Below are positions 51,031 to 59,928 of a DNA stretch of 64,000 nt, in pieces. This DNA comes from Halapricum salinum (GTDB lineage Archaea; Halobacteriota; Halobacteria; Halobacteriales; Haloarculaceae): NCBI RefSeq assembly GCF_004799665.1, contig NZ_CP031310.1:1294887-1358886 (forward strand), in the 5' to 3' direction. Made by a program: the position numbers and the translations under genes. Numbering within the stretch: position 1 is the stretch's first letter; each line of letters opens with the position of its first letter. The notes below the pieces were generated by a model. The model saw nothing but the letters and a program-made list of their open reading frames with translations. It was not told the origin of the DNA and did no database searches.

Positions 51031-51987
51031 TCACGCGAATGCTCGTTCTTCCTCGGGGTCGATGTAGTTCGGATACATCTCCAGTTTGCGGTACTGTTCG
51101 GCGGCCTCGTAGCGGCCGAATCCGAGGACCTGAAACGGTTCAGGTGGCTCCAATCCCATCCTGACAAAGCAATCGCGAATCTGGCAGGCCAGATTGTGAT
51201 TCAGGTAGTCTTGGAACTCCGAGAGTGTGCCGGCTTCCATCGGTGGTAATTCGAGAAGCGTGTCCGGTTCGCGAGCGTACGCATCCTCAGCTGGCTCGCC
51301 GATATGCTCGTGACCGGCCTCGTCCACGTGGGCCATGTACAACGAGGAAACGCCATCGACTGACAGACCCTCGGTGAGCGTGGCGTCATCGTCAGCGGCG
51401 AGTACTCCGAGATCCTCGGTGAAGGCACGCCAACTGTCGATGTCGTCGGTCGCTTCGGACTCGTTGACGGACTCGCCAGTCAGGTCGAGTCCGTACCTTG
51501 CTGCTAGATCCTGAGCCCCGTCGCTGTAGGCAGTGTCGAGCGAGTCGAATCCGAGATAGACGTGCTGGCGATACAACACGCTGTCCGGACCGGCGATATC
51601 CTCAGGTAGATCGAGGACGCGACCGGCATTGCCCTGGTGGCTGGCGATCTGTTGGTGGAGATCGCCGAACAGCCTCTCGAACTCGTCGTCGCTCATCGCG
51701 GCGATGGCTTCGCGGACGGCGTTGATCCGCTCGGGGTGAATCTCCGGCGGGACCGTGTCGTAGCCGCGTTCGAGGTAGACGTAGTACTGGGCGAACTTGC
51801 GGGCCTGTTCGTTGTACTCGTTTTCCGCCGGTGTGCGATTTCGGGGTTTGTCCGCGTAGGCCTCGCATTGGTGATAAACTATCTCGTTAGAATCCTTCTC
51901 GATTGTTATTTCATGGGAAGCCCCATTGTTGTCAATCACATCGACACCGATTCCCTCGTCATTTTCGCCAGGAATTGTTGCCTTCAT
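51031..51987 (-). CDS. Unrecognised protein coupled to the DUF4157 gene
   Basis: 318 residues, acidic and mostly helical, starting MKATIPGENDEGIGVDVIDN. No family recognised. Cysteines at NLACQIRDCFVRMGL. It starts six bases after the DUF4157 stop, so the two form an operon, and its codon use and the gene's AT content are less typical than their neighbours. It might be a cargo, immunity or toxin partner of the metallopeptidase; that is positional inference. Confidence 0.62.
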   Translation of the reverse strand: MKATIPGENDEGIGVDVIDNNGASHEITIEKDSNEIVYHQCEAYADKPRNRTPAENEYNEQARKFAQYYVYLERGYDTVPPEIHPERINAVREAIAAMSDDEFERLFGDLHQQIASHQGNAGRVLDLPEDIAGPDSVLYRQHVYLGFDSLDTAYSDGAQDLAARYGLDLTGESVNESEATDDIDSWRAFTEDLGVLAADDDATLTEGLSVDGVSSLYMAHVDEAGHEHIGEPAEDAYAREPDTLLELPPMEAGTLSEFQDYLNHNLACQIRDCFVRMGLEPPEPFQVLGFGRYEAAEQYRKLEMYPNYIDPEEERAFA

Positions 51988-51993
51988 TGAGGA

Positions 51994-53316
51994 TCACCGA
52001 ACCCCGTCTATGTCTTCGCCACCATGCCCAGATCCACCAAATCGTTCGTCGATTTTCTTGTCGATGTAGTCGGTAATGGAGTCTTTGATCCCGCCGAGTT
52101 TCTCGGCACCGACCTCGGCAACGTCGGTGAGTTTCTCTTTGCCAGGCTGGTAGACCGAGCCGTACATCGTTTTGGCGACGTCACCGGCTGCGCCGCCGGC
52201 GAGCGCACCCATGACGGGATTCTGGGTCACGAGTCCGACGCCCAGTCCGACCGCACCGCCGACGACGCCTTTCCCGGTCGCCTCTCCGACTTTGTCGACC
52301 ATCCCGCGCTGCTGGTCTTCGATGTGGCTCATGATCTGGCGCTGATTCTCGACGAGTGTCCCGACCGTTTCCGAGAGGTCTCCATCGCTCAGTTCCTGGA
52401 ATTGTGATTCTTCGCCGTCGTTGCTTACCCCAGGCAACTTGTCTTTGACCGACGAGATCGCGCCTTTGACCGAACGCTGGACGTGGACTTCCGAATCACT
52501 CATCCGCTGAATGCCCAACTCGCCACCCTCCATGACGCGCTGAGCCGTCTCCTCGGCTTCACGTTCCAGCGCCGGATCTGGATCGATCTCCAAGCCCACA
52601 TCCTCCTGCGGCAACATCGACACCGCCCCGCCAGTCTGCTGTCGCACGTGCGCCAATTCATGAGCAAGCACGTGCTGGCCTTCCGCACTCTCTGGATCGT
52701 ACTCACCCGAGTTGAACGCGACATGGTTCCCCACAGTAAAGGCCCGCGCGTTGATCTCGTCACACGCACTCGCGGCCTGCGGCCCGGTATGAATCCGCAC
52801 GTCACCGAGCGAGTCGCCCATCCGGTCTTCCATCGCGCGCTGAATGCTCGCGTCCAGTGACTGTCCCGAGGAAGAGATCACGTCCCGAACACTCTCGGGG
52901 ACGCCAGTCTCGCCGGCAGGTCCCATCCGCTGGACGGCGTTCTCGCTGCGCTGTTCGGAGTGTTTGTTCCGCCGTTCGATGTCGTAGGGGATCTCGTCAG
53001 ACCGCTCGACCTGACGTTCCTGAAACGCCTCCATGTCCGGCGGAATGCCCATCGTCTCGACTTTCATGCCCTCGTCGATCCACTGTTTGACCTGGTGGGT
53101 GCCGTCGCGCTGTTCGAGGCGCTGCAGGCGTGCCCGCGTCTCCCCGTTAGGCACTTCCACGCCTAACCGCTCGCCCATCGCCTCGCGCGAGCGGTCGGGC
53201 TTCCACCTCGACGATCGCCGCCGTGGCTGCTCGCTCGTTCGATTCTCCCGCGAGGACCCCCGCCCTCGCTTGGATTCTGTGTCGGCTTCAGACCGCCGAC
53301 GTGACCCAGACCCCAT
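51994..53316 (-). CDS. DUF4157 (eCIS-type) metallopeptidase-domain protein
   Basis: 440 residues from the ATG at 53316 (MGSGSRRRSEADTESKRGRG). N-terminal disordered basic region (1-60), helical middle, then the DUF4157 domain (about 160-245): GDVRIHTGPQAASACDEINA, RAFTVGNHVAFNSGEY, and the zinc motif HVLAHELAHVRQQ (HExxH). A Gly-rich hydrophobic segment (about 370-400, GKGVVGGAVGLGVGLVT) could enter membranes. DUF4157 proteins are associated with extracellular contractile injection systems and toxin cleavage or release, yet no eCIS genes are here. TATA-like TTTATATC (53346-53353, minus) is about 33 bases upstream. Confidence 0.85.
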   Translation of the reverse strand: MGSGSRRRSEADTESKRGRGSSRENRTSEQPRRRSSRWKPDRSREAMGERLGVEVPNGETRARLQRLEQRDGTHQVKQWIDEGMKVETMGIPPDMEAFQERQVERSDEIPYDIERRNKHSEQRSENAVQRMGPAGETGVPESVRDVISSSGQSLDASIQRAMEDRMGDSLGDVRIHTGPQAASACDEINARAFTVGNHVAFNSGEYDPESAEGQHVLAHELAHVRQQTGGAVSMLPQEDVGLEIDPDPALEREAEETAQRVMEGGELGIQRMSDSEVHVQRSVKGAISSVKDKLPGVSNDGEESQFQELSDGDLSETVGTLVENQRQIMSHIEDQQRGMVDKVGEATGKGVVGGAVGLGVGLVTQNPVMGALAGGAAGDVAKTMYGSVYQPGKEKLTDVAEVGAEKLGGIKDSITDYIDKKIDERFGGSGHGGEDIDGVR

Positions 53317-53559
53317 GTGTCTCACCTCCGCTTTCTCCACCACCCGATATAAAGGTTCTCCAAAGAGTAGATTTAAATCCGAATAGTAGAGGAAACAATT
53401 CCATCCGACGAACCTCACGGGGGTGGTGGGGAATCATGGCTTACCAAGATACGCAAGCGAATCTTCGACTTCGATCTGAAGGCAGACCGTGACATGCTCG
53501 TCGGCTGATTCGACGCGGGGTTTCCCGGGCCGGAAGCCACGCACCTCGGAGACGGAGAC

Positions 53560-53566
53560 TTTTAAT
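53560..53566 (+). promoter_or_regulatory. TATA-like box of mutS
   Basis: TTTTAAT centred about 27 bases before the mutS ATG at 53590. It supports that start and a leaderless mRNA. Confidence 0.6.
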
Positions 53567-53589
53567 CGATACCGGCCACACCCCATTGT

Positions 53590-56370
53590 ATGACCGAGGC
53601 GACGGGCATCGTCGGGGAGTTTCTCGCCCTCAAAGACGAGACCGACGCGGACGTGCTGACGATGCAGTGTGGGGACTTCTACGAATTCTTCGCGGACGAC
53701 GCCGAACTCGTCGCCGAGGAACTCGATCTGCAGGTGAGCCAGAAGTCCTCCCATGGCTCCTCTTATCCGATGGCCGGCGTGCCCGTCGACGACCTGACGC
53801 CCTACCTCAAGGCGCTGGTCGAGCGCGGCTATCGCGTCGCCGTCGCCGACCAGTACGAGACCGACGACGGCCACGCCCGCGAGATTACCCGCGTCGTCTC
53901 ACCCGGAACGCTGCTGGAAACCACTGATGCCGACGCGCGCTATCTGGCGACGATCGTCGCGGGAACCGAGCGATACGGGCTGGCCTTCGCGGACGTGACG
54001 ACCGGCCAGTTCCACGTGACGACCGTCGACAGCGCCGACGATCTGCTGACCACGCTCTACCGCTTCGCGCCCGTCGAGATCCTGCCCGGGCCCGAGGTGC
54101 GAAACGACGACGGCCTGCTCGAACGGCTGCGCGAGCGGACCGACGCCACGCTGACGCTCCATACGAGCGAGGCCTTCGCTCCCGGCCGGGCGCGCCACCG
54201 CGTCCGCGAACAGTTCGGTGACGGCGCACTCGAGAGCGTAGGCGTCGACGCCGACGTGGCTGTCCAGGCCGCCGGCGCAGTCCTGAGCTACGTCGAGGAC
54301 ACGGGCCAAGGCGTGCTGGCGTCGATCACGCGCTTGCAGGCCCACGGCGGCGGCGACCACGTCGAACTCGACGCGACCACCCAGCGAAATCTCGAACTCA
54401 CCGAGACCATGCAAGGTGAGACGGCGGGCTCGCTGTTCGAGACGATCGACCACACCGTCACCAGTTCCGGCGGACGCCTGCTCAAGTCCTGGCTCCAGCG
54501 ACCGCGCCGGGATCGGGCCGAACTAGAACGCCGCCAGCAGGCCGTGGCCGCCCTCGCCGAGGCTGCGATGGCCCGCGACCGACTGCAAGAGGTACTCGGC
54601 GACGCCTACGACCTCGAGCGACTGGCGAGCAAGGCCGCCTCGGGCAGTGCCGACGCTCGGGATCTGGTGGCCGCTCGCGAGACCCTTGGACTCCTTCCCG
54701 AAGTCAGATCGATCGTCGACGAGACCGACCGCCTCGCCGAGTCGCCGCTCGCACGCGTGCTCGAACGAGCCGACCCCGACCGCGCTGCTGCACTCTACGA
54801 GACGCTCGAAGAGGCACTGGTCGCGGATCCGCCGGGGACGATCACGCAGGGCGAGATCATCCGCGAGGGGTTCGACGACGAACTGGACGAGGTGATCGAG
54901 CGCCACGACGAGATCAACGACTGGCTCGACAGCCTCGCCGATCGCGAGAAGCGCCAGCACGGCCTCAGCCACGTCTCCGTCGACCGGAACAAGACCGACG
55001 GCTACTACATCCAGGTCGGCAAGAGCGTCGCCGATCAGGTTCCCGATCACTACGAGGGAATCAAATCGCTGAAGAACTCCGAGCGGTTCACGATCCCCGA
55101 GCTCGAGGAGAAAGAGCGCGAGATCCTGCGGATCGAAGAACAGCGCCACGACCTCGAACGCGAACTCTTCGAGGCGATCCGCGCCGAGGTCGCCAGCCAC
55201 GCCGAGCTGTTGCAGGATGTCGGCCGTGCACTCGCGGAAGTGGACGTCTACGCGAGTCTCGCGACCCACGCCGTCCGCGCGGACTGGACCCGGCCAGAAC
55301 TCACAGAAGAGAACGAACTCGTCGTCGAGGCGGGCCGCCACCCCGTCGTCGAGCAGACGACCGAGTTCGTCCCCAACGACCTGCAGATGGGTAGGGCGGC
55401 TTCGCCGCCGAACCAGGAGCGTGCCAGTGGGCACGCGGATCGCGAGCGCCAGTTCCTGATCGTCACCGGCCCGAACATGAGCGGCAAATCGACGTACATG
55501 CGCCAGGCCGCCCTCATCACGCTGCTGTCCCAGGTGGGCAGTTTCGTGCCGGCCCGGGCTGCCAGCGTGGGACTGGTCGACGGGATCTTCACTCGCGTGG
55601 GCGCGCTGGACGAACTCGCCCAGGGGCGCTCGACGTTCATGGTCGAGATGCAAGAGCTCTCGAATATTCTGCACTCCGCCAGCGAAGATTCGCTGGTCAT
55701 TCTGGACGAAGTGGGGCGGGGGACGGCGACGTTCGACGGGATCTCGATCGCCTGGGCGGCGACGGAGTACATCGCGAACGAAATTGGGTGTCGAACCCTC
55801 TTCGCGACCCACTACCACGAACTGACCGAACTCGGCGCGGAACTCTCGACCGTGGAGAACGTCCACGTGGCGGTCGACGGCGAGCCACGCTCGCCGTCTG
55901 CCAGCGGGACAGAGTCCCGCCCTGCCGACGAGCGTGACGGCGACGTGACCTTCCTTCGCACAGTGCGCGAAGGGCCAGCAGACCGCTCCTACGGCGTCCA
56001 CGTCGCCGACCTCGCGGGCGTGCCCGAACCCGTTGTCGAGCGCTCGCGCGACGTGCTCGACCGGCTGCGCAACGACGAGGCGATCGACGTCCGCGGTGGC
56101 GACAGCGGCGGGACGACCCAGGCCGTCTTCGATCTCAGCTCGGGACAATTCCAGAGCAGTGCGGACACAGCGAGTGGAGACGCTGCGACGGCAGACGGCG
56201 GAGCGGTCGGGCCTGCGGACGCCGCCGAGACGCGCGACGCAATCGCCGAGCAGTTCGGCGAGGATGCCGACACGGTACTCGAAGCGCTCGCGGAGTTGGA
56301 CGTCGACGAGACGCCACCCGTCGAACTGATGGCCAAAGTCCAGCAGTGGCAAGAAAAGCTACAGGAGTGA
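53590..56370 (+). CDS. mutS: DNA mismatch repair protein MutS (MutS1)
   Basis: 926 residues, starting MTEATGIVGEFLALKDETDA. Mismatch-recognition motif GDFYEFF (F-x-E) in domain I. The ATPase has GPNMSGKSTYMRQAALITLL, DEVGRGTATFDGISIAWA and FATHYHELTEL. The signature is intact, so it should recognise mispairs and recruit MutL. Haloarchaeal low-complexity inserts are seen at residues about 599-617 (before the P-loop) and about 765-785. Its 3' end runs toward the convergent 56457 gene with the first 42-bp repeat between them. Confidence 0.95.
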   Translation: MTEATGIVGEFLALKDETDADVLTMQCGDFYEFFADDAELVAEELDLQVSQKSSHGSSYPMAGVPVDDLTPYLKALVERGYRVAVADQYETDDGHAREITRVVSPGTLLETTDADARYLATIVAGTERYGLAFADVTTGQFHVTTVDSADDLLTTLYRFAPVEILPGPEVRNDDGLLERLRERTDATLTLHTSEAFAPGRARHRVREQFGDGALESVGVDADVAVQAAGAVLSYVEDTGQGVLASITRLQAHGGGDHVELDATTQRNLELTETMQGETAGSLFETIDHTVTSSGGRLLKSWLQRPRRDRAELERRQQAVAALAEAAMARDRLQEVLGDAYDLERLASKAASGSADARDLVAARETLGLLPEVRSIVDETDRLAESPLARVLERADPDRAAALYETLEEALVADPPGTITQGEIIREGFDDELDEVIERHDEINDWLDSLADREKRQHGLSHVSVDRNKTDGYYIQVGKSVADQVPDHYEGIKSLKNSERFTIPELEEKEREILRIEEQRHDLERELFEAIRAEVASHAELLQDVGRALAEVDVYASLATHAVRADWTRPELTEENELVVEAGRHPVVEQTTEFVPNDLQMGRAASPPNQERASGHADRERQFLIVTGPNMSGKSTYMRQAALITLLSQVGSFVPARAASVGLVDGIFTRVGALDELAQGRSTFMVEMQELSNILHSASEDSLVILDEVGRGTATFDGISIAWAATEYIANEIGCRTLFATHYHELTELGAELSTVENVHVAVDGEPRSPSASGTESRPADERDGDVTFLRTVREGPADRSYGVHVADLAGVPEPVVERSRDVLDRLRNDEAIDVRGGDSGGTTQAVFDLSSGQFQSSADTASGDAATADGGAVGPADAAETRDAIAEQFGEDADTVLEALAELDVDETPPVELMAKVQQWQEKLQE

Positions 56371-56388
56371 CTCACCGATCGATATCCC

Positions 56389-56430
56389 GAGAAGGCTCAC
56401 TATCAGCCATTGCGACGAGAAGTACTTAAA
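56389..56430. repeat. 42-bp direct repeat, copy 1
   Basis: Starts GAGAAGGCTCACTATCAGCC and ends GAAGTACTTAAA. Copies 2 and 3 are at 57772-57813 and 58892-58933, nearly identical. It lies between the convergent ends of mutS and the 56457 gene. Confidence 0.9.
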
Positions 56431-56456
56431 CGGGAGACGGTCTCGGCCGAGAATCG

Positions 56457-57704
56457 CTATCGGCCGCGAGCCAGCGGTTCACAGAGCGCCCACTCGTCGG
56501 CCGCGGGATCGAGATTCGACGGCTCGCTCCCGCGTTCGGTGAGGATCCCCGCGTGATAGAGCATGGCCTTCAACTGGAAGACCGTCGGTGAGTGGTACGC
56601 AGCACCCGACTGGAGGATTTCGGGCCGCAGCTCGCCGTCTGCGGTGAGTGCCCGTTGGCGGACATCGTCGTCCCCGCGGAGAAACAACTCGACGGTGAAC
56701 GTCGGGTGCTGTGCGTGCAGCCACTGGACGAGGTCGACCAGCGACGGGGCGGGAAGGCCGTCGTCGTGCATCGTCTGTAGTTCCGTCACGAGCAACTCCG
56801 TCGCCGGATAGTCGAAGACGACCTGGCGGGTGAGCTGGCCCCAGCGCGGCGCGACGTCGAGAAAGCGCTTGGGGGAACCTTGCCACTGCTCGAACGCGGC
56901 GAGGGCAGCCGAAACCGAGGGGTACTCCCGGAGCGCGAACCGGACGACTTCCTGGCCGAGCGAGGTGAGACAGTAGCCCGCGCCGCGTTCGTCGACCAGC
57001 CCGAGGAACGACGCCCCGCGGAACGCACCCTCGACCGCGCTGACGACGTGTTCGTCGATCAGCGTCCGGGCGTCACGGTCGTGATAGACGGCCAGTGGGA
57101 CGGCGAGGTAGTTCTTCGGATGATTGAGACTGAAATTCTGGTCGGCGACGCCCTGGGCGCTGGCCTGAAATCGGATCGCCGTCGCCTCGTCGGCGGTTCG
57201 ATTGCCGACGATCCGCGGGCGTTCGAGCACCTCGATGTTCCCGTGGTCAGTGACCCCGAGGACGCCGACGTTGAGCTGGCGGGCCAGCGTCCGGTCGGTC
57301 GCCGTGATCGCCGTTTCGGGGGCGCTCACGAACGCGACGTTGGCCTCGTGGAGCCGGTCGTAGGCCTGGACGATGCCGCGTTCGACGTCGACGGTCCCGC
57401 CGACGTGGCCCTTGGCTTCGATCGCGACCAGCGGCGGCTCCTCGCCGAGGCGGTCGACTGCTAGATAGTCAGAATCGAGTCGTCGGACGCCCACGAGGTC
57501 GGGATAGCCCGAGCCGACCCGGACGTGGTTGAACGGCGCGAGTCGCGATTTGACCGCGGACGCGATGGGCTGGTCGTCGACCCACCGATCCTGGGCGAAC
57601 TGCGTGTCGGCGACGACGTAGCTGTCGGCGTCGTCCTCGGGAAAGAGCTGTGCTTTCGTCTGTGCCAGCACGTGCGGTTCGGTCAGCGACGCCGCAGCGG
57701 CCAT
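56457..57704 (-). CDS. Haloarchaeal protein with restriction-endonuclease-like N-terminus
   Basis: 415 residues from the ATG at 57704. The N-terminal 130 residues show a PD-(D/E)xK-like pattern: SGYPDLVGVRR, then EPPLVAIEAKGHVGGTVDVE (E-x-K), and GIVQAYDRLHEANVAFVSAP. The rest looks like a winged-helix region (about 225-300). It resembles an uncharacterised haloarchaeal family. It lies between repeat copies 1 and 2, as a cassette. Confidence 0.68.
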   Translation of the reverse strand: MAAAASLTEPHVLAQTKAQLFPEDDADSYVVADTQFAQDRWVDDQPIASAVKSRLAPFNHVRVGSGYPDLVGVRRLDSDYLAVDRLGEEPPLVAIEAKGHVGGTVDVERGIVQAYDRLHEANVAFVSAPETAITATDRTLARQLNVGVLGVTDHGNIEVLERPRIVGNRTADEATAIRFQASAQGVADQNFSLNHPKNYLAVPLAVYHDRDARTLIDEHVVSAVEGAFRGASFLGLVDERGAGYCLTSLGQEVVRFALREYPSVSAALAAFEQWQGSPKRFLDVAPRWGQLTRQVVFDYPATELLVTELQTMHDDGLPAPSLVDLVQWLHAQHPTFTVELFLRGDDDVRQRALTADGELRPEILQSGAAYHSPTVFQLKAMLYHAGILTERGSEPSNLDPAADEWALCEPLARGR

Positions 57705-57771
57705 GGCCCGGCTTCGATCGGCCGCTCCAAGAGTGTTCTGCCGGGAGCCGTTGCTCGACGAGTGGCTCCCT

Positions 57772-57813
57772 GAGAAGGCTCACTATCAGCCATTGCGACG
57801 AGAAGCACTTAAA
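57772..57813. repeat. 42-bp direct repeat, copy 2
   Basis: Identical to copy 1 except for one T-to-C near the end (AAGCACTTAAA). Copies 2 and 3 share further bases on both sides (TGGCTCCCT before, GAGAG after), giving a repeat of about 55 bp. It lies 68 bases upstream of the 56457 gene start on the minus strand and 108 bases upstream of the + strand gene. Confidence 0.9.
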
Positions 57814-57920
57814 GAGAGCGTAGGTCTCCGAAACAGATCGTACCCGGGTACACTAGAGATGGGAAGTGATTAGATCCCGAGACGGTCAAATATTAATATC
57901 AGTCTCCAGAACGGACGGCT

Positions 57921-58355
57921 ATGAGTGTAGAAACGCCAGTTTCTGGGGCGGACGAATCGTGGACGAGACCGCGCCTCGCGAGCGGAGTAGGCACGGTTGG
58001 TGTAATCATCGGGGCGTTCCTGCCGTGGATTTCGGTGTCGTTCATCGCGACCCGGACGGTAAACGGAATCGACGCCGACGGCGTGATCACACTGCTCGTC
58101 GCGCTCGTCGTCGGTGCGGCAGTCGTCTGGAAGTGGTCCAGAGCGACCCAGGTCCTCTCGGCGATCGGCGGACTGATCACTGGCGGGCTCGGACTGATGT
58201 ACATCACCGATCCACTGGCCGGTGTCGAGTTCAGCTCGACCGCCGAAGAGGCGTTCGCCGAACAGGTTGCCTCACCGGAGATCGGCCTGTACGTCACTGC
58301 ACTCGGGGGAGCACTGCTCCTGATCGGCGGCATACTGGGAGTACTCTCGGAATAG
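57921..58355 (+). CDS. Four-helix membrane protein
   Basis: 144 residues with four predicted membrane helices (VGTVGVIIGAFLPWISVSFI first; then ITLLVALVVGAAVVW, VLSAIGGLITGGLGLMY and VTALGGALLLIGGILGVL). No motifs. It could be a small haloarchaeal membrane family with an FLPW signature shared with some prokaryotic DUF proteins. Convergent with the next gene. Confidence 0.72.
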   Translation: MSVETPVSGADESWTRPRLASGVGTVGVIIGAFLPWISVSFIATRTVNGIDADGVITLLVALVVGAAVVWKWSRATQVLSAIGGLITGGLGLMYITDPLAGVEFSSTAEEAFAEQVASPEIGLYVTALGGALLLIGGILGVLSE

Positions 58356-58405
58356 ACTCGACACCTGCCAGAGCCGCGAAGTCGCCATCACGGAAGATAA
58401 AGAAC

Positions 58406-58819
58406 TCAGTTGCGGCGCAGGTCGTCGGCCGACGGGCCCGCCAGCTCGTCGGCTTCGACCCAGTTTTCTTCGGGTAGCACGAGCTGGGCGAGGACGTCTG
58501 CGGTCTCGCGTGCGCCTGCCTCACGGCGGAATGGGCCAACGTTTCCAAGCGACGGCCCGACAGACTGGCTCACTTCTGTCGTCGGATAGGTGTCGTCGCC
58601 GACGATCGCTTCGATGGCCCGCTGGAGGCGTTCGCGGACTTCGGCGTGAGCCGGCGGGGCGAGTTCGGCACCGGCCGGCAGCAGGTCGTAGATCACGGTG
58701 TACCCTCTGTCGACGTGCTCGACGGCGAGGTACGGGCGGCGCTCGCGCTGGGCCGTTCGATACGCCTCGTCACGAGCCGCCTCGTCCTCGTACAGCGGGA
58801 CCGACGCAGTATCTGACAC
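58406..58819 (-). CDS. Uncharacterised soluble haloarchaeal protein
   Basis: 137 residues from the GTG at 58819 (SDTASVPLYEDEAARDEAYR). The frame stays open upstream into repeat copy 3 (MSLLREPVF), but that part is repeat sequence and not conserved with the protein. The visible features are ERRPYLAVEHVDRGYTVIYD and a C-terminal acidic helix. No known family. Confidence 0.6.
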   Translation of the reverse strand: MSDTASVPLYEDEAARDEAYRTAQRERRPYLAVEHVDRGYTVIYDLLPAGAELAPPAHAEVRERLQRAIEAIVGDDTYPTTEVSQSVGPSLGNVGPFRREAGARETADVLAQLVLPEENWVEADELAGPSADDLRRN

Positions 58820-58891
58820 ACCGTCGTGTACTATCCTGGCTCCTATCAACGTTTCCCGGCCACAGCCACGGCTCGCGAAGACTGGCTCCCT

Positions 58892-58933
58892 GAGAAGGCT
58901 CACTATCAGCCATTGCGACGAGAAGTACTTAAA
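58892..58933. repeat. 42-bp direct repeat, copy 3
   Basis: Core identical to copy 1; shares flanking TGGCTCCCT and GAGAG with copy 2. It lies 14 bases after the 58947 gene stop and 73 bases upstream of the 58406 gene start, all on the minus strand. Confidence 0.9.
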
Positions 58934-58946
58934 GAGAGAGTCAGCG

Positions 58947-59801
58947 CTAGCGTCGGTTGCCCTGGTTCTGGTCCTGCTGTTGGTGTCCGCCAGGACCGCG
59001 CTGTTGTTGGCCGGCGTGGCCCTGCTGGCCAGTGTGGCCCTGTTGCTGGCCAGTGTGGCCCTGTTGCTGGCCGGCGTGGCCCTGCTGGGGTGGATTGCCT
59101 CCCTGTGGGGGCTGCTGTTGTGGCGGTTGCTGCTGTCGGGGACTCCGTCGCTGGTAGCCGCCCCCGGTGCTAGATCCAGCGGTCGTCAGTGCGCCGCCGA
59201 CTGCGCCGAGAACGAGCGGATAGGCAACGCCAGCGAGAATGATTGCCGTCGCCATATTGACGCCCATCGAGATCGACGCAGTTTGATCAAACTGAGAGAT
59301 CTCCGCCGACTTGTTGAACAGGAACGCCCCAATAGCTGCGAGAGGCAGATACCCCGCAATTACCGTCGCTCCAGCCTTTGCTGCTTCGCCAGCATCACCC
59401 TGATGATTGATACTCTGCGCCACGATGTACCCCGCCCCAAGGAGTGCAACAACCGGAATCAAGTACCAGATCGCTTCTGGAATACCCAGGTCCGCTGTTT
59501 CGGAAAGTATATTTCCTGAGTTCGATTGAGAGACGCCACCACCTTCGACTGAGTACTCGAACTCCACGAATTGCGTGCTGTAAAACACCCAGCCGACGAC
59601 ATCGGTCGTCCCAATGTCCATTCCTGGAATATCCCCTGACGCCTGAGTGATGGTTTCGACATCCATACTGTCTTCCATCTCCACGAACACGTACGTCAGA
59701 ATATACCCGACCACGTACGCGGCCGCGCCGAGTGCTGCCCCTCTCGCGAGCGGGAGTCGATCTGCCAGTCCGCCACCTGCTCTCTGTTGTCGTCTGGACA
59801 T
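58947..59801 (-). CDS. Haloarchaeal membrane protein with Gln/Gly/His-rich repeat tail
   Basis: 284 residues. Four membrane helices (about 22-40, 110-128, 150-170, 185-210) with an extracellular acidic loop between helices 1 and 2. The last 70 residues are a tandem low-complexity tail built on GQQQGHTGQQ/GQQGHAGQQ units after QQQPPQQQPPQGGNPPQQ. From memory it resembles DUF7978-type proteins, though the name is uncertain. The tail may be a phase- or length-variable surface or cytosolic extension. The coding DNA is unusually AT-rich in the helix region. Confidence 0.7.
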   Translation of the reverse strand: MSRRQQRAGGGLADRLPLARGAALGAAAYVVGYILTYVFVEMEDSMDVETITQASGDIPGMDIGTTDVVGWVFYSTQFVEFEYSVEGGGVSQSNSGNILSETADLGIPEAIWYLIPVVALLGAGYIVAQSINHQGDAGEAAKAGATVIAGYLPLAAIGAFLFNKSAEISQFDQTASISMGVNMATAIILAGVAYPLVLGAVGGALTTAGSSTGGGYQRRSPRQQQPPQQQPPQGGNPPQQGHAGQQQGHTGQQQGHTGQQGHAGQQQRGPGGHQQQDQNQGNRR

Positions 59802-59928
59802 CGAGTGTGAATATATAGCAATCCGACAAAAGAGTATCGGCGGGATTCTCAGTGACTGAACTGTGGCCTATCAGGTGGCGCTTTGGCGTGCCAGTGCAGC
59901 AGAATGTTACAGATCACGAGGGGATGAG

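Noticed and set aside
53437-53589. 50-codon ORF antisense to the mutS promoter (MGCGRYRLKVSVSEVRGF start)
   Set aside because: The start vaguely recalls a small conserved domain, but it overlaps the mutS TATA box and start and has no promoter or completed domain. Not supported.
58820-58903. Repeat-encoded start MSLLREP of the 58406 gene
   Set aside because: The same peptide arises in another frame from repeat copy 2 without a gene, so it reflects the repeat, not a conserved N-terminus.
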